Source of the DNA: Ceratotherium simum simum | Lineage: Eukaryota > Chordata > Mammalia > Perissodactyla > Rhinocerotidae | Direction of reading: 5' to 3' | Assembly: GCF_000283155.1 (NCBI RefSeq) | Contig: NW_004454170.1 | Span: 16,863,684 to 16,927,683 of the forward strand | DNA: 64,000 nucleotides | Shown: positions 35,111-52,323 of the stretch, one piece after another | How positions within the stretch are numbered: the stretch's first letter is position 1 | Layout of the letters: every line of letters begins with the position of its first letter | The notes under the pieces: generated by a model | The model's input: the letters and a program-made list of their open reading frames with translations, nothing else | Databases searched by the model: none | Told to the model about the DNA's origin: nothing | Position numbers and translations under genes: made by a program

Positions 35111-35639
35111 CCTTGGTTTGTCTGAGCTGAAGCCCAGCCTTTAAGCATCACCTCATAATGCTTCAACATGCAGCATGGAAACTTAACACGGTGTCCCTTA
35201 CACCTGCAAGGTGCCTTACCCAGTCCAGATTGTCACCTGTCTAAAACATACCAAAAGTCCCTGTGTTTGCAATGAATGCTGCATCTGTCATTTTAAAGCA
35301 CTATGGTGTTAGATACACTCTTAAAGGGAAGGGATGTTGACCAAAGAAGCCAAGTTATGTGTGTGTGGTCACAGGCAACATTTCTTTTCCATATTTGTGG
35401 TACAAAAAATAACCAGAAGAACAAACTTCTTCCCTTCCTCTTCCAAAGGCACTGGCAGCATGACTTCTTGGTCTTCAAACAGAAAAATCTCAAATACTGG
35501 GACTCCTGAAAGATGCAATTAAGGCTAGACACCATCAGGTGGATTTCAGGCAATAAAAATAGAATAATGAACTAACAGCACCAGTAGCAATGAAAATATT
35601 GTATGTGTGTATATAATTAATTATTGCATTAATGCACAT

Positions 35640-35785
35640 ACAATTGTTGTGCATCTGTTGACAAGCATCCATTTCAAGATTGTGTTCACATACACATTTT
35701 CTCAACCATCACAGCAAGGCTGAAAGGAAGAACGGGTACTGATTCTCATTTTTCAGATTAAAAAGAAGGCGCAATAAATTACTTG
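35640..35785 (-). repeat. MIR-like remnant
   Basis: 'tctcaaccatcacagcaagg' and 'ctgattctcatttttcagat' match the reverse MIR core. Short and decayed. Confidence 0.4.
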
Positions 35786-36419
35786 AAAAGCAGTATAAAC
35801 ACAGCACGTTGATTACAAATGTGGGATGGCAAACTTCTGTTCACTTGCCCAAACCCACTGAGCGCCGGGAGGGGGCTCTTCCAGGCCGACCTTCGGCAGC
35901 CTTTCTCTGCGCCGCCCTGTCCGCAGGCCCGCGCCATTGCCCAGGCAGCCCAGGGCTTCCCGGGCCCAGCGCCCCGCGCTCCCGCTCAAACTTGACACGA
36001 GCGCCGGGGAGGGGGGGCCAGAGGTTCTCTAACAACAAAAGGCAAAATTCTGTTCCCGGGGGTCATTTTTCTCGGAGCTCTGGGCTCTGCAGTATGACCT
36101 CGTAAAAGCGAGGGTCTCCTGCAAAACTGACCAACCTGAAGGCGACAGGGGCGGAGGCCAGGGGCGGTTTCCTGGGCGCCTCTAGACCCGGGGACAGACG
36201 GGGGCTACCGGGAGGGCCCCGGGCCGGCGGTCGGCCCGCGGCGGGGAGCGGCATCCGGGGCAGGCGGGGTGCTTCTCGGCAGGAACCGGGCCCTCCGCAC
36301 GCAGCCAGCCGGCCCTTCCTCCGCTCCCCTCCCCCGCGCGCCCCTCCCCCACGGCCCTTTCCCTTTCTTTCTTTCTTTCCCGGCCCGCTCGTCCCCACCC
36401 CGGCGGCGCCCGCACGGCT

Positions 36420-36550
36420 GCTCGCCCAATGGCCGCGGTGCCCGGGCGCGCATCAGCTGATCCGCCCGCTCCCGGCCGCTGGGAGCCAATCAGGGCGCCG
36501 GGGGCGGCCCCGGCCGCCGATAAAGGGTGCCGGGCCGCGGGCCTCCCTGC
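36420..36550 (+). promoter_or_regulatory. GLUL core promoter
   Basis: Visible elements: a CCAAT in 'cgcccaatgg' near 36,423, the E-box palindrome 'atcagctgat' near 36,451, a perfect NF-Y type 'gagccaatcagg' near 36,483, a GC box 'gggggcgg' near 36,500, and a TATA-like 'gataaagg' at 36,519-36,526. Transcription would then start about 36,550. These are motif readings, not measured sites. Confidence 0.7.
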
Positions 36551-36666
36551 AGAGCCGAGGATGGGAGAAGAGTGGTGCGTTTGAGTAGCACACGCGGCCT
36601 CCTCTCCTCTCCGCTCCGTACCTCGCTCTCGCGGCCTGCCCGCCCTGTCTCCTGCTCGCCGTCCAG
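36550..36666 (+). other. GLUL: GLUL noncoding exon 1
   Basis: Inferred first exon downstream of the TATA-like box, ending at the donor 'ccag|gtaggc' after 36,666. It is 5'UTR only. It contains a short upstream frame starting at 36,561 with 7 codons before TGA. The start is approximate because the transcription start cannot be read directly. Confidence 0.7.
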
Positions 36667-37434
36667 GTAGGCGCCCGGCCGGCCCGGGGGGCTTCCAAGT
36701 GGCGCGCGCCGCCCTCGCCGCCTCCGATCGCGGCGCCCGCGCCGGTCGGCTCGGCTCGGCCCCTTCCCGCCTCCGGCCCCTCCTCTGCGCCTCGGCCTGC
36801 GGGCCCGCCCGCGTGCTGCTGCCGCCTGGAACTCGCGGTGGCTCTGGGTTGGCGATTGTGGGCCCGCCCGTCGCCAGGCTTTGAGGAGGGCGGGGAGTTG
36901 TTTTGATCTTGCTTTCGCTGCTTGCGGCCCAAAGCGCCATCGCTGGAGGTCACTCGGCGGGGCGAGCTGGGGAGCCACTGGCCGGGCCCTGCGCCCCCGG
37001 CTCGGCCGTGTTGTGTGCGTTGTGGTTGGAGTGGCCGGGTGGCCCCCCGCGGGAGCCTGACTCTTCCATGGTGGCGGGCCTCGGGGATCGTCGTGGTCTT
37101 GACCACCCTTTAGATGCCTACGTTGAGGCGAATGACCGTGAGCGTGGTTAGTGCGGCCAGCCTCTGCGCGGGGTCCCGGGGACCCTCCACTGTGACTGAA
37201 CAATGCGGAGTCCGGGCCGCGGCGCGGCGGGTGGAGAGGCCTGGCCGGGCAGAGGCAGCCGCGGCGCGCTCTCCCTCCCGCCGACGCCCCCACTCCCCCC
37301 CTCACCCCCCCCCCCAGCCTCGGCCCTCGGAGGGCCATGGCCCCCTGGGCGAGGCCCTGAGATCCCGACGGCGGCCGGAGGGGCGGGGCGCGCCGACTTG
37401 CGGGACATTTCAGTGGGAAAAGGCTGCTCTCAAA

Positions 37435-37862
37435 ATGGATTATTCCGGCTGCCCCGGGGGCGGGAAGCGGGGATCCTCCCCCAGCCGCAAGTCCGCGAAG
37501 AAGACAACGAGCGAAGATGAAGACGACCTGGAGTCGCAGTCCTCCGAGTCCCCCTCCAACTGCTTCGGCTTCGTCGCCTACTCAGTGAACTCCGGAGAGA
37601 CATCGCGAGTCAAGCTTAAGACCTTGACGCACCAGCCTGCGTATTCCTGCGCGTCCCGCTGGGATCCCGATCGCTCTCCGACTCCCTCCCCGTCTCCCTG
37701 TCCGTCGCCGTCTCCCTGTCCGTCTCCGACTCCCTCGCCCAGAAAGCTCCGGTGCGTGGACCATCAAGAGCCGGAGAAGGAGGAGAGGCGCGAACGCAGC
37801 TCCAAAAGGAGACGGGCTAAAGAGGGCAACCCCAACGATACGGTTGACCTTCTGTGGCTGGG
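37435..37862 (+). CDS. GLUL: 142-codon frame that splices in frame into glutamine synthetase
   Basis: The ATG at 37,435 has a strong context (A at -3, G at +4). The frame runs 142 codons to the donor at 37,862. If the donor is joined to the normal exon 2 acceptor (39,179), the split codon becomes Gly and Thr-Ser-Ser-Thr follows, leading straight into the normal Met of glutamine synthetase. Without splicing the frame stops at once (TGA at 37,864). The predicted extension has a Ser/Lys-rich start, an acidic TSEDEDDLESQSSES patch (residues 25-39), a Ser-Pro repeat (81-102) and a basic RRERSSKRRRAK segment resembling a nuclear signal (118-129). I recognise no known domain. The frame is also open upstream to an ATG at 37,114. 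It may be chance in GC-rich DNA, so confidence is moderate. Confidence 0.45.
37677..37742. repeat. Ser-Pro coding minisatellite
   Basis: Imperfect tandem units of 'ccgtctccctgt' and 'ccgtcgccg' type, all multiples of three bases, giving alternating Ser/Thr-Pro in the candidate extension. Length polymorphism is likely. Confidence 0.8.
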
Positions 37863-39098
37863 GTGAGTGAGGAGGCAGGGAGAACGACTCCGGACCCGGC
37901 GGCAGCTGCAAAAACAGCTAAAAACTGCAGAATCGCGTTTTTCTCCCCACCACGTAAACTTGGCACCGCGGCGCCACCGGTTGATAGAGTAGACTAGGCT
38001 GTTGTCATCCGACTCATCTCGCAGAAAAGAGCAGGAGATCGGAACCAAGGCTTATGGGAGGAAGTGTGGCTTGATGGAGGTGTAACAGATTGGGGAGGAA
38101 AGCTGGAGGCTGGGTTGTAGCTTTGAGTGGGAGCTGAAGGGATGAGGATTGTTCCTTCTGGTAAAGACAGGGTTGGGGGTGGGATTTGACCGACCAGCAG
38201 GTATTGGTTCTCCTCTAACACGACCTGACAGACGAAGTTCTCCCCTTCCCCCAGGGGAAGGGTGAGGCTGTTTGAGGGAGAAGCAGTTGCTTTCAGCTGG
38301 GCAAACGTGGACGGTTGCCCATAGAAACTTTGCCACTGTACTTCAGAAAGTTGCCCAAGTCATTGGAGGAGAACAATGTGTTCCCTCTCCAGTCTCCCTG
38401 GGCCACTGAGGGGGAGGGGGAGAGAGAATGTTTCCTCCTGTTGAGGCTGGTTTTGTGGCTTCAGAGTTTCAGAGGTTTTGTGGTGGTGGCTTTCAGTTTT
38501 TAGCATGCCTCAGCTTTTGAAATCTCAGATCTTTTTGATTTAGAAGAGGGAATTTCCGAATTACTTGAAAAGTGCCCTAGTGGAATCTCAGAATGCCCTT
38601 GTCAAACTTAAAATACCTTCTGAAGCGACAACTTCACCTCAGACTGATGGTAATTATGGCAGTGTGCATCTTAGAATCCAACTTGAATTAGCTTTTTTTA
38701 CATCTTCGTGATAAGACACCCCTTAGGCTACAAGGAAAAGGGAAGGCTCACCCACAAACCATAGCAGCCAAGCCTGTCTGTGGCTGGATTTTACCTGTAT
38801 TGGGAGACGATATCTGTTCTGTAAGCTTTGTTTCTGAACTTTTGTGTTTTTTTTGTTCGTTTGTTTTTTGAAGTGTTTTTCCCCCTAGTATCTTAGTATA
38901 AAAAATAAAACAATTCCCTTACCTCATCTACACTGAGAAAATAGAGCTTGGTTCTCACCAGTGTAAATTGTAGCTTGAGGAAGCTTATAAAGGAGATTTT
39001 TATCTAATGTGAAACGTTAATCCCCCTGAAAGCAGAGTAAGTAAATATAGGTTTGAGTGTGGGACTTCCAAAGGGAGGGGCCGCCACTCCCACTGTGA

Positions 39099-44745
<5,647 letters not shown>

Positions 44746-45870
44746 GTGGACTAGACTTGCAGCCATCAAACCCCTCCTAATTCTACATCCTGCTCCCACT
44801 GTCGCCCCTCTCTCAGTTGTCCTAATAGCTGTAACTCAAACGGCGGAATATCAAGTCTTTTTTTTTTTTTTTTTTTTATTCCTCGTGCCCAGTTAATATC
44901 TCTCGCTTTTGTTTGGCCAGGATAGAAGGGTCAAGTTCTTAATCTCTTCACACACCCCCACCCCCTTTTTTTCCTATCACTGAAGCTTTCTAGTGTGTTA
45001 GTGGGGAGGGGGGTGGGGAAACATGACCACTGCTTCCATTTAATCAGGTGTATTTGTCCAATAGGTGTAGCTATCCGGACAGAGACGTAGCATTTGTGAA
45101 ACGAGGGGTAGGACTTTTTCTTCAAGGTAGCTGAGTGGGGGGAGGCCTGACTAACTCTGTGGTTAGGTTAGGATTTCCCCTCTTGGTGGGAAGTTCCATT
45201 TCTTATAAGGTTATAATCAACTTTCTATTACAAGTGAGGATTGGGAGAGAAGGAAGGATGGGAACCAGGTAGGAAAACACCGTGTGCTCCTGGTGTGGTG
45301 CCTCCCTTGCCTGGGGCTAAATGCCCTCACCTGAAGGGGAGCTCAGCATCAAGGGATGGACAGCCCCACCTTAGAAGAAAAAGTTCTTATTGCTTGGTCC
45401 TCAATTTATAACACAAAGCAGAGTAGTATTTTTATATTTAAATGTAAAAACAAAAAAATTATATATATGGGTGTGTGGAAATGTGTGTTTTTTCTGGAAG
45501 AAAAACCATTCTGGTCTCCGGGAGCCAAATCTGAGGCGAGTAGTCTGGTTAGACATCAGGACGTCCTTTTGAGTGGGGTGAGGGAGGCGGTGCTTGAAAT
45601 GTGGGCTGTTTGGGGCTGTTATTCCCTCCCTACCACTTAAGGGTTTCTCTGCCCCACCCACCCTTCTGGAGGGGTGGACACTGGTCGGTTAACAGGTGGC
45701 GGTGGTCACCTGAGCCCCAGGGCTTCGGTTTAAAAGACACACGTGTACTTGGACACACAGGGGTTTAGAAATATGAGTTGGCTGGTCAACTTGAGCATGT
45801 TACTGACAAGGGGGTCTGGGGGTTATTTTCTGGTGAAACTAGCGTGTCACTAAAGCAGGCCTTTTGATAT

Positions 45871-45876
45871 ATTAAA
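45871..45876 (+). terminator. GLUL: Possible proximal poly(A) signal ATTAAA
   Basis: The common variant ATTAAA followed by a T/A-rich stretch, upstream of the main AATAAA. Confidence 0.4.
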
Positions 45877-46097
45877 AATTTTTTTAAAACAAAACAAGTT
45901 TAGATTTTAATCATTTGTAGGGTTTCTAAGTCATTGTTTTACAGAATTGCTTGTTGGTTTCAACTGTCGCCCTCCCATCTGCTCTCTGAGGCGAGGGGAC
46001 AGGACTGAGTCAAACACTTGTAATTTTGTCTCCTGCTGTCTATGTGACATATTCCTTTCCTTTGTTAAGATTCCTGAGGAGTAATGTTTTCTTTTAT

Positions 46098-46103
46098 AAT
46101 AAA
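46098..46103 (+). terminator. GLUL: Main GLUL poly(A) signal AATAAA
   Basis: Perfect AATAAA in 'ttataataaaaaacaaa', followed within about 50 bases by a T/GT-rich stretch ('gtctgtggctgtatttgtgt'), the layout of a cleavage site. Confidence 0.7.
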
Positions 46104-46120
46104 AAACAAACCCCACCTTC

Positions 46121-48200
46121 AGCCCTACATTCTCCCTCCTGTCTGTGGCTGTATTTGTGTTGGTGGCAGCAGGCCGGCTGTGGTTTTCTCTTGCCATGAC
46201 GACTTCTGATTGCCATGTACAGTATGTTCAGAGTTAGATAACTCCTCATTGTAAACAAGCTGTGTTAACTGCCCAGAACAACTCTTATAAATCAACCTAA
46301 CATTCGTGAGACCTCTTCTGACTTGATTCTTTGCGATTCTTTTAAATCCCTATGCGCCATTTCATCCTTTTCTTTCCTACCAAAAAAGGGGAGTTTGTTA
46401 AGAGGCAAAGTAAGCTCAGGTTTACCTGTTCTTGGAATTTTAAAAAATCTTGAATCATGTTGCCGACCAGCTCTTGCCCCTACTTATTTGGGATCTCTGG
46501 ATTCAGGCATATCCCAGCCCTCGAGTTTTGTAGTAGGGTACAAACCCACCCACCCCACCGTGCTGCAGAGCTTGGTTCTGACCCACCTAACATTGTTTTG
46601 AACACTCCTGTGGCTTAATTTTATAGCAGCCTACAGTATTTCATGTGTTATCAACTGGTCTCGCTGTCCCTACTGGTCTCAGTTTCGTCCTCTGCCCAGC
46701 TGCCAGTGATTCATCTAAACAGCAAATATTGACCATGTTGCTACCCTAGTTAAAGCCTTCCGAGGCTGAGTAGCCAGCCCAGGTAGGCCTTCGCTGTGCC
46801 TTTCCTTACACTAGACCAGTGAGCCGCGTGATCCCCCCAAAAGCTCCCAGTTGACACCTCTGTGCCCTTGCTCTTGGTCCCTTTACCTGGAGGTTCTTCC
46901 ACCGTATCGTGGCTTATTCTTACCTTAGTTGACTTCCACACCAAGCTGGGTAGGAGCTCCCTCCTGCTCCATGGCACTGCACATCCTCTAGCAAAAGCAC
47001 TTGCTCATCCAACACTAAGGTGCCAGGTGTGATGGCAAGAGTAATTACTGTTTTTAAAATGGAGTGCCCTCTGCCCGTTTGGAGGTAGCTGGTAGCAAAC
47101 TTAAGAGATCTCTGACAGTACTCTTTGGGCAAATGTATATTTTACTCTAGTCTTAGGTAAAGCTAGATATGTTTTTTTCTAGGAAGGTTGCTCCTGGCCA
47201 TAATTTAATTTTCAGAATAGGATAATCTTACCTGTTGGTTTGCTGGGTGTGGTCTCAGTTCGCATGTGTTGCAGCATGATTAAGAGTGCCCTGTGTCACT
47301 TAGTGTTTTCCTGATCAATTATGTGGTTATTCTTATTTCAATTGAAGCTCTACTTCCCTCTCCCCAGCAGAAGTTGGCTTCCCTTCACTGGGTCACCCAC
47401 ACAGTTCTTGGTGGGGTGTATTTCGTACAGTGCAAGCACTAGATTGAAGAGGCAATGACGTGAGTGCTTTGATTTTTTGCTGATTGTAACCAATTCCCTG
47501 ACAATGATTACGTGAAAAGGAATTCTAAATTAATATCAGAACTTAGGTGGAAACAACCAGTATATTTCCTTCTCCACTCTCTTACCTAGAATTAGCTTTG
47601 ACCTACAGTGCAATCCACTTGTATTTCTAAGGTGTTTTTTATAGCTCATTTAACAGGGTTACATGATAACTTTGTCCATGACAGATTAAACAGAATGACA
47701 GCCAAGCTTTCAGCCTTAAAGAGACAGGCCAGTATTTACAAAAGGAGTTCTCCATTTTAAACATGAGTTCCCTTCATCTCGTCCTGCCAGTTATTAAGTA
47801 AGAACTAAATGACAGCACAAATTCAAAGACAAATGTCAGGGAGCTGATAGAGGATTCTGAGGAGTTCCTGCGGGCGGGTACTGCTGGGGCCATTTAACAA
47901 GCCAGATGCGTGCTGCTGGGTAGAATGGTACACCAGTGGATAAAAAGTTCTAAACAGACGCTTGGTGCTGGGGCTCCAACTACCTCAGCAAAGGCTTCGC
48001 TTATATAATTCCAGCTACTGCTTGGCCCTGGCACGGATAAGGCGCAAAGTCTGGAAAGTAACTTGCTATCCCAAAGAAAGCCCATCACTCACAGGCCTTT
48101 CTGATTGTAAACTTCATGAAGACAGGGATCCTGTTTTCCTTTCTCACCCCTCTGTCCCCAGACCTGTTATGATCCCTACAGTACTTATGAATTACTTTTA
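46121..48200. other. Gene-free stretch downstream of GLUL
   Basis: No gene that I can support. Unique sequence with possible L2-like remnants near 46,640-47,020 ('ctccctcctgctccatggca'). Confidence 0.45.
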
Positions 48201-48214
48201 TTTTTCATTTATTT

Positions 48215-48442
48215 ATTTTTTGTGAGGAAGATCAGCCCTGAGCTAACATCCATGCCAATCTCCTCTTTTTGCCGAGGAAGACTGGCCCTGAGCTAACATC
48301 CGTGCCCATCTTCCTCCTGTATGTGGGACGCGGCCTCAGCATGGCCTGACAAGCGGTGCGTCGGTGCGCGCCCGGGATCCGAACCTGGGGCTGCCAGAAG
48401 CAGAGCAGGCGCACTTAACCGCTACGCCACGGGGCCGGCCCC
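48215..48442 (-). mobile_element. ERE SINE, reverse
   Basis: Starts 'ttttttgtgaggaagatcag', ends with the head in reverse 'cgccacggggccggcccc'. Flanks 'attacttttat' and 'cttacttttaaat' may be a decayed target-site duplication. Confidence 0.94.
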
Positions 48443-48967
48443 GTGACTTACTTTTAAATATCCATTTGGTGAGCTCTAAGCCTACAACTCTATTGAGTAG
48501 TGTCAAACCCATAAGGTCTTGGGGGTTTGACTGTGTTTTAACTCTGATCGTGGCACTAAGGCAAAGTTCTGTTGTGCTGAGCTTAATGACTGCTGGCTTG
48601 GTTAGTTCTGGCTGGAGTCAGGCTGCCAAGAACCTCACGTTGCTTTACGAGTTATAATTAATATAAAGTGTCAATTCATGTAATTCCAAAGGCTTCAGGT
48701 GAATTGCTACTGTAAACAATCAGAGCTGATTAGAGCCCTGCCATTTTATAGCCTTTGGCTCAATCACCAACCACTCATTAAGAAAAAATGTCATATTTGA
48801 TATTACAATATGCAGATATATGCACATACACATATGCACAATACAGACATATACCATATTTGTGGGCATATGTATATATGTTCACATTAGATACATAATA
48901 CAGGTATCTTACATGCACGTTTTGCCTAGGGGCAGGAAGGCAGGACACAGAAACTATAAGCATTCTT

Positions 48968-49218
48968 GGGGCCGGCCCGTTGGCTTAGCAGTTAAAGTGC
49001 ATGCACTCGGCTGCGGCAGCCCAGGGTTTGGATCCTGGGTGCGCACCAACGCACCGCTTGTCAAGCCATGCTGTGGTGGCGTCCCATACAAAGTAGAGGA
49101 AGATGGGCACAGATGTTAGCCCAGGGCCAATCTTCCTCAGCAAAAAGTGGAGGATTGGCGACAGATGTTAGCTCAGGGCTGATCTTCCTCACACACACAC
49201 ACACACACACAAAAAAAG
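48968..49218 (+). mobile_element. ERE SINE with (AC)n tail
   Basis: Head 'ggggccggcccgttggctta'. Tail modules as in other copies, then an (AC)n run (about 49,190-49,210) and a short A-run. Target-site duplication 'ctataagcattctt' at 48,954-48,967 and 49,219-49,232, perfect. Confidence 0.97.
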
Positions 49219-49781
49219 CTATAAGCATTCTTAAAGCATGGTTTGTAGTGCCAACCCTTTCTAATTCCACTGCCCCTGTGCTTTATGGATAGGAGGTTCT
49301 CAGGCACTGACAGCTATTATGTATTTGTCTGTGATTCTCTGCCCAGAATCCCTCTGATGTAAGGGGTTGTGTCCTAGTCCCATGTCACAAAGGAAGGGTC
49401 CACGCAGTTCCTATTGTCATTTGATGAGTTGATTTTGGGGGCCCTTGGACCTCAGCAAGTTGTCCTCTTTCTCATGGATTTCAGATTGAGTTACTTGCAT
49501 TGTCTTGAGATTGCGACTTGTCTCAGCTTGCTCAGTTTCTCCACCATATGATGCAGTCAGCAGATCTGTTGACTTAACTCAAGTGGACACACACTCCCTA
49601 AATCTAAACTGCCTGGAAGCCTTTCTGCATTTACCTTTCACTAAGAGTTAAGAATAACTCCTCCCTTGTGACTGTTATACTGCTCTATTGACATTAAATG
49701 GAAGAGGCATTCAAGAGACCTCCAAAATTTAATAAAATGGGGGCTAAGTAGGCACTCTTTTTGATGTTTTGGTGCAAGCAT

Positions 49782-49820
49782 ATGAATATGAATATGAATT
49801 AATATGAATATGAATGAAGG
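49782..49820. repeat. (GAATAT)n hexanucleotide repeat
   Basis: Repeats of 'atatga' and 'gaatat' type ('atatgaatatgaatatgaat') with one interruption. Confidence 0.8.
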
Positions 49821-50399
49821 GGTCAAGTGAATGGAAATTCTTCTCTTCCTCTTCTGCATGCCCTTCCTCCTCTTACAACTGAAAATGTCATTGGCGTCAC
49901 CAAGAGTGTGGGACCTCTGGTCCTGTTGCTATGTATACTAGCTTATCCTCAGATGACTTTGTGAGCTGTTTTGGTAACTCTACTCAAATAATGCTGTATA
50001 ATGAAGTACAGTATCATATTGGTAGAGGAGAAGTAGGAGGATTTTTTTCTTGGAAGAAGTGAACACTCGTGTGGCCCCTGGGAAGGAATTTGTGATACAT
50101 TAGCAGCTAAGTTTAGAGAGACAGTATAGCAGGAGAATCCACTTCCCCAAGGCTTCCTCTACAAGAGACAATCAATGTTCTGGGCTTCTCCTCCCCAAGC
50201 AACCTACCACCAGCCTCATTCGTAGGTGGGTTTAGGATCCAGAAACTGCCAACCTATTAACATTTTTATATAAATACTATATGCCTGGCCCACTTAAGGC
50301 ACTTAGCCATGTAAGCCTTCAGTAAATGTTGTTGATTTAAATTGTCAGAGAAAAGTCATTACCAGTATCACTGGCTAAAGAACGTGGATAGAAGCTTGG

Positions 50400-50658
50400 A
50401 GGGCCAGCCCGGTGGCTTAGTGGTTAAGTTTGCATGCTCCACTTCCGCGGCCCAGGGTTCGTGGGTTCGGATCCTGGACACGCACCTGCACACTGCTCAT
50501 CAAAACACGCTGTGGCAGGTGTCCCATATTTAAAATAGAGGAAGATGGACACAGATGTTAGCTCAGGGCTAATCTTCCTCACCAAAAAAAAAAAAAAAGA
50601 GGAAGATTGGCAAGGGATGTTGGCTCAGAACCCATCTTCCTCACAAAAAAAGAAAAGA
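50400..50658 (+). mobile_element. ERE SINE
   Basis: Head 'gagggccagcccggtggctt', body 'gggttcgtgggttcggatcc', two tail modules separated by an A-run, and a second A/G-rich end. Flanks 'gaagcttgga' and 'aaagcttggg' suggest a target-site duplication. Confidence 0.93.
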
Positions 50659-51110
50659 AAAGCTTGGGGTGGGGTGGGGGTTGAGGTGGGGGGCAGTTTA
50701 TTCACAAGCATTAATCTTAGATGTTAATGGTTAGTGTATAAGCAGCCCCAATCCTGCAGTTAATCCCAAATTAGCTAGTCCAGCAATGTTCTCCTCTCCC
50801 TGATCCCAAATGCAGGGTCTTTGGGGGTGATCATCCCAATTGCTATATCCTGGGAGCAGCTGAGTCGTCCAGGTTCCCCCCTTCCCTTAGGAGGGGACAG
50901 TTGGGAACATACTTAGATTATCTGGTATTGAATGAGTCACTGCTGTAGAAACTGACACCACTCTTACAGAAACAGCCTGAGATAAGCTATGGATGTCCCT
51001 GAAATTTTTCCCAGATTTAGAATTCTGTGCTGTGAACCATCACATCCAATAGAGAAATGAAGCAGTTCAGGGTTGAATTTGCTTTCTTGGAGGATAAGAA
51101 TACTTTTTCA

Positions 51111-51308
51111 GGGCCGGCCCCATGGCTCAGCGGTTAAGTGCGCGCGCTCTGCTGCTGGCGGGCCGGGTTCGGATCCCGGGCGCACACCAACGCACCGCTT
51201 CTCCGGCCATGCTGAGGCCGCGTCCCACGTACAGCAACTAGAAGGATGTGCGGCTATGACATACAACGATCTGCTGGGGCTTTGGGGGAAAAAAATAAAT
51301 TAAAAAAA
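51111..51308 (+). mobile_element. ERE SINE, young-looking
   Basis: Close to the apparent consensus: 'gggccggccccatggctcag', 'gggttcggatcccgggcgca', 'cagcaactagaaggatgtgc' and 'ctgctggggctttggggg', then an A-tail. Perfect target-site duplication 'aagaatactttttca' on both sides (ending 51,110; starting 51,309). Confidence 0.97.
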
Positions 51309-51664
51309 AAGAATACTTTTTCAACTTATGATTACTTATTTGTCATTGAGGTTCACAGCTTAATTCTGAAAATCAGGTATGTTGGACAAGTCTGAAAGAA
51401 ACGAACAAGCCATATCTTAATATAGCATTTCTTTTGGGGTGAAAAAAATTATGAGGCAACATTTTAGGATGAGTAGTAGTAGCAATATTTAACCATAAAG
51501 TGATTTAAAACTCATTTCTTCCCGGTTAATGGGAAACATTTCTCTACGTTTGAAGATGCCAGCTTCATGTGCACGAGTCCTAAAGCTGGATAACAACCCT
51601 CAGGGAGCTCAGCCTAGTACTGTCCATCCCTAAGGGATACATATCATTTGAAAGTATTATAAGT

Positions 51665-52190
51665 GTATTATCTATTGTTGCATAACAAATTAACCCAAAA
51701 TGTGGCAGCTTAAAACAGCAAATATTTATTATCTCATACAGTTTCCCAGCATCAGGAATCTGGGAGTGACTTAGCTGGGTGGTTCTGCCTCAGAGTTTCT
51801 TTGGAGTTAAACTGTCAGGTCTGCAGTCTATGAAGACTTGACAGGGACTGCAGGATCTGTTCCCAAAGTCATTCACATGACTGTTGGCAGGAGGCTTCAG
51901 GTCCTTGCCACATGGGCCTCTCCATAGTGCTGCACATGACACGTCTTTCGCCAGAGTGCGTGAACCGAGAGAGAAAGGAAAGAGATGGAAGCCACAGTCT
52001 TTTTATAACCTAATCTTGGAAGGGATAGCCCATCAGTTTTGCCGTACTCTAGATGCTAGAAGTGAGTCACTGGATTCAGTCCACACTTAGAGGGAATAAA
52101 AGCTCCACCTCTTGAGGGGAGGAGTATCAAAGAACTTGTGGGCAAATGCTTCCATTCATCACCATGGGCAGCTTTGGTCCTGAGACAACA
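51665..52190 (-). repeat. Old LTR-like interspersed repeat, reverse
   Basis: 'tattgttgcataacaaatta', 'tggcagcttaaaacagca', 'gaatctgggagtgacttagc', 'tgttggcaggaggcttcagg' and 'catgggcctctccatagtgc' form the familiar layout of a MaLR-like repeat read backwards. Subfamily not fixed. Confidence 0.5.
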
Positions 52191-52323
52191 GTAAAGATTG
52201 AAGTATTACCCTGGGGAGAAAGTATTTAAGGTTTCTGGTTTCTTTCCTTTGATTCCTGTTCTTAACTATGCGCTCTTGTCTGTCAGAGAGTGCAATTAAG
52301 GATTTCCAGGTCAATGTCGACAC

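Larger units (their letters stand above)
37318..37862 (+). other. GLUL: Candidate alternative GLUL leader exon in intron 1
   Basis: An upstream boundary is suggested by a polypyrimidine tract ending in 'ccccccag' with AG at 37,316-37,317, and a downstream boundary by a strong donor 'ctggg|gtgagt' at 37,862/37,863. The exon could also simply be an extended first exon that uses this later donor. It holds the open frame listed separately (37,435-37,862) and one short out-of-frame ATG at 37,337. I recall reports of GLUL splice variants with an extra leader, but I cannot verify that they match this exon. Confidence 0.5.
35850..37900. promoter_or_regulatory. CpG island over the GLUL promoter, exon 1 and first part of intron 1
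   Basis: A sharp change to very GC-rich, CpG-dense sequence compared with the AT-rich flanks. It is the usual setting of a broadly expressed promoter. The lack of stop codons in such sequence makes many long frames on both strands by chance. Confidence 0.9.
44746..46120 (+). other. GLUL: GLUL 3'UTR
   Basis: From the TAA at 44,743-44,745 to the AATAAA at 46,098. It contains a T-run near 44,857-44,878, AT-rich stretches and an ATTAAA at 45,871-45,876 that could give a shorter mRNA. Several transcript lengths are known for GLUL in mammals. Open frames in this region are chance. Confidence 0.75.

Noticed and set aside
36182..37338. Long reverse-strand frames (252, 217 and 282 residues) over the GLUL CpG island
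   Set aside because: Overlapping frames in several phases, with Ala/Gly/Pro/Arg-rich composition typical of GC-rich noncoding DNA. No domain and no splice logic.
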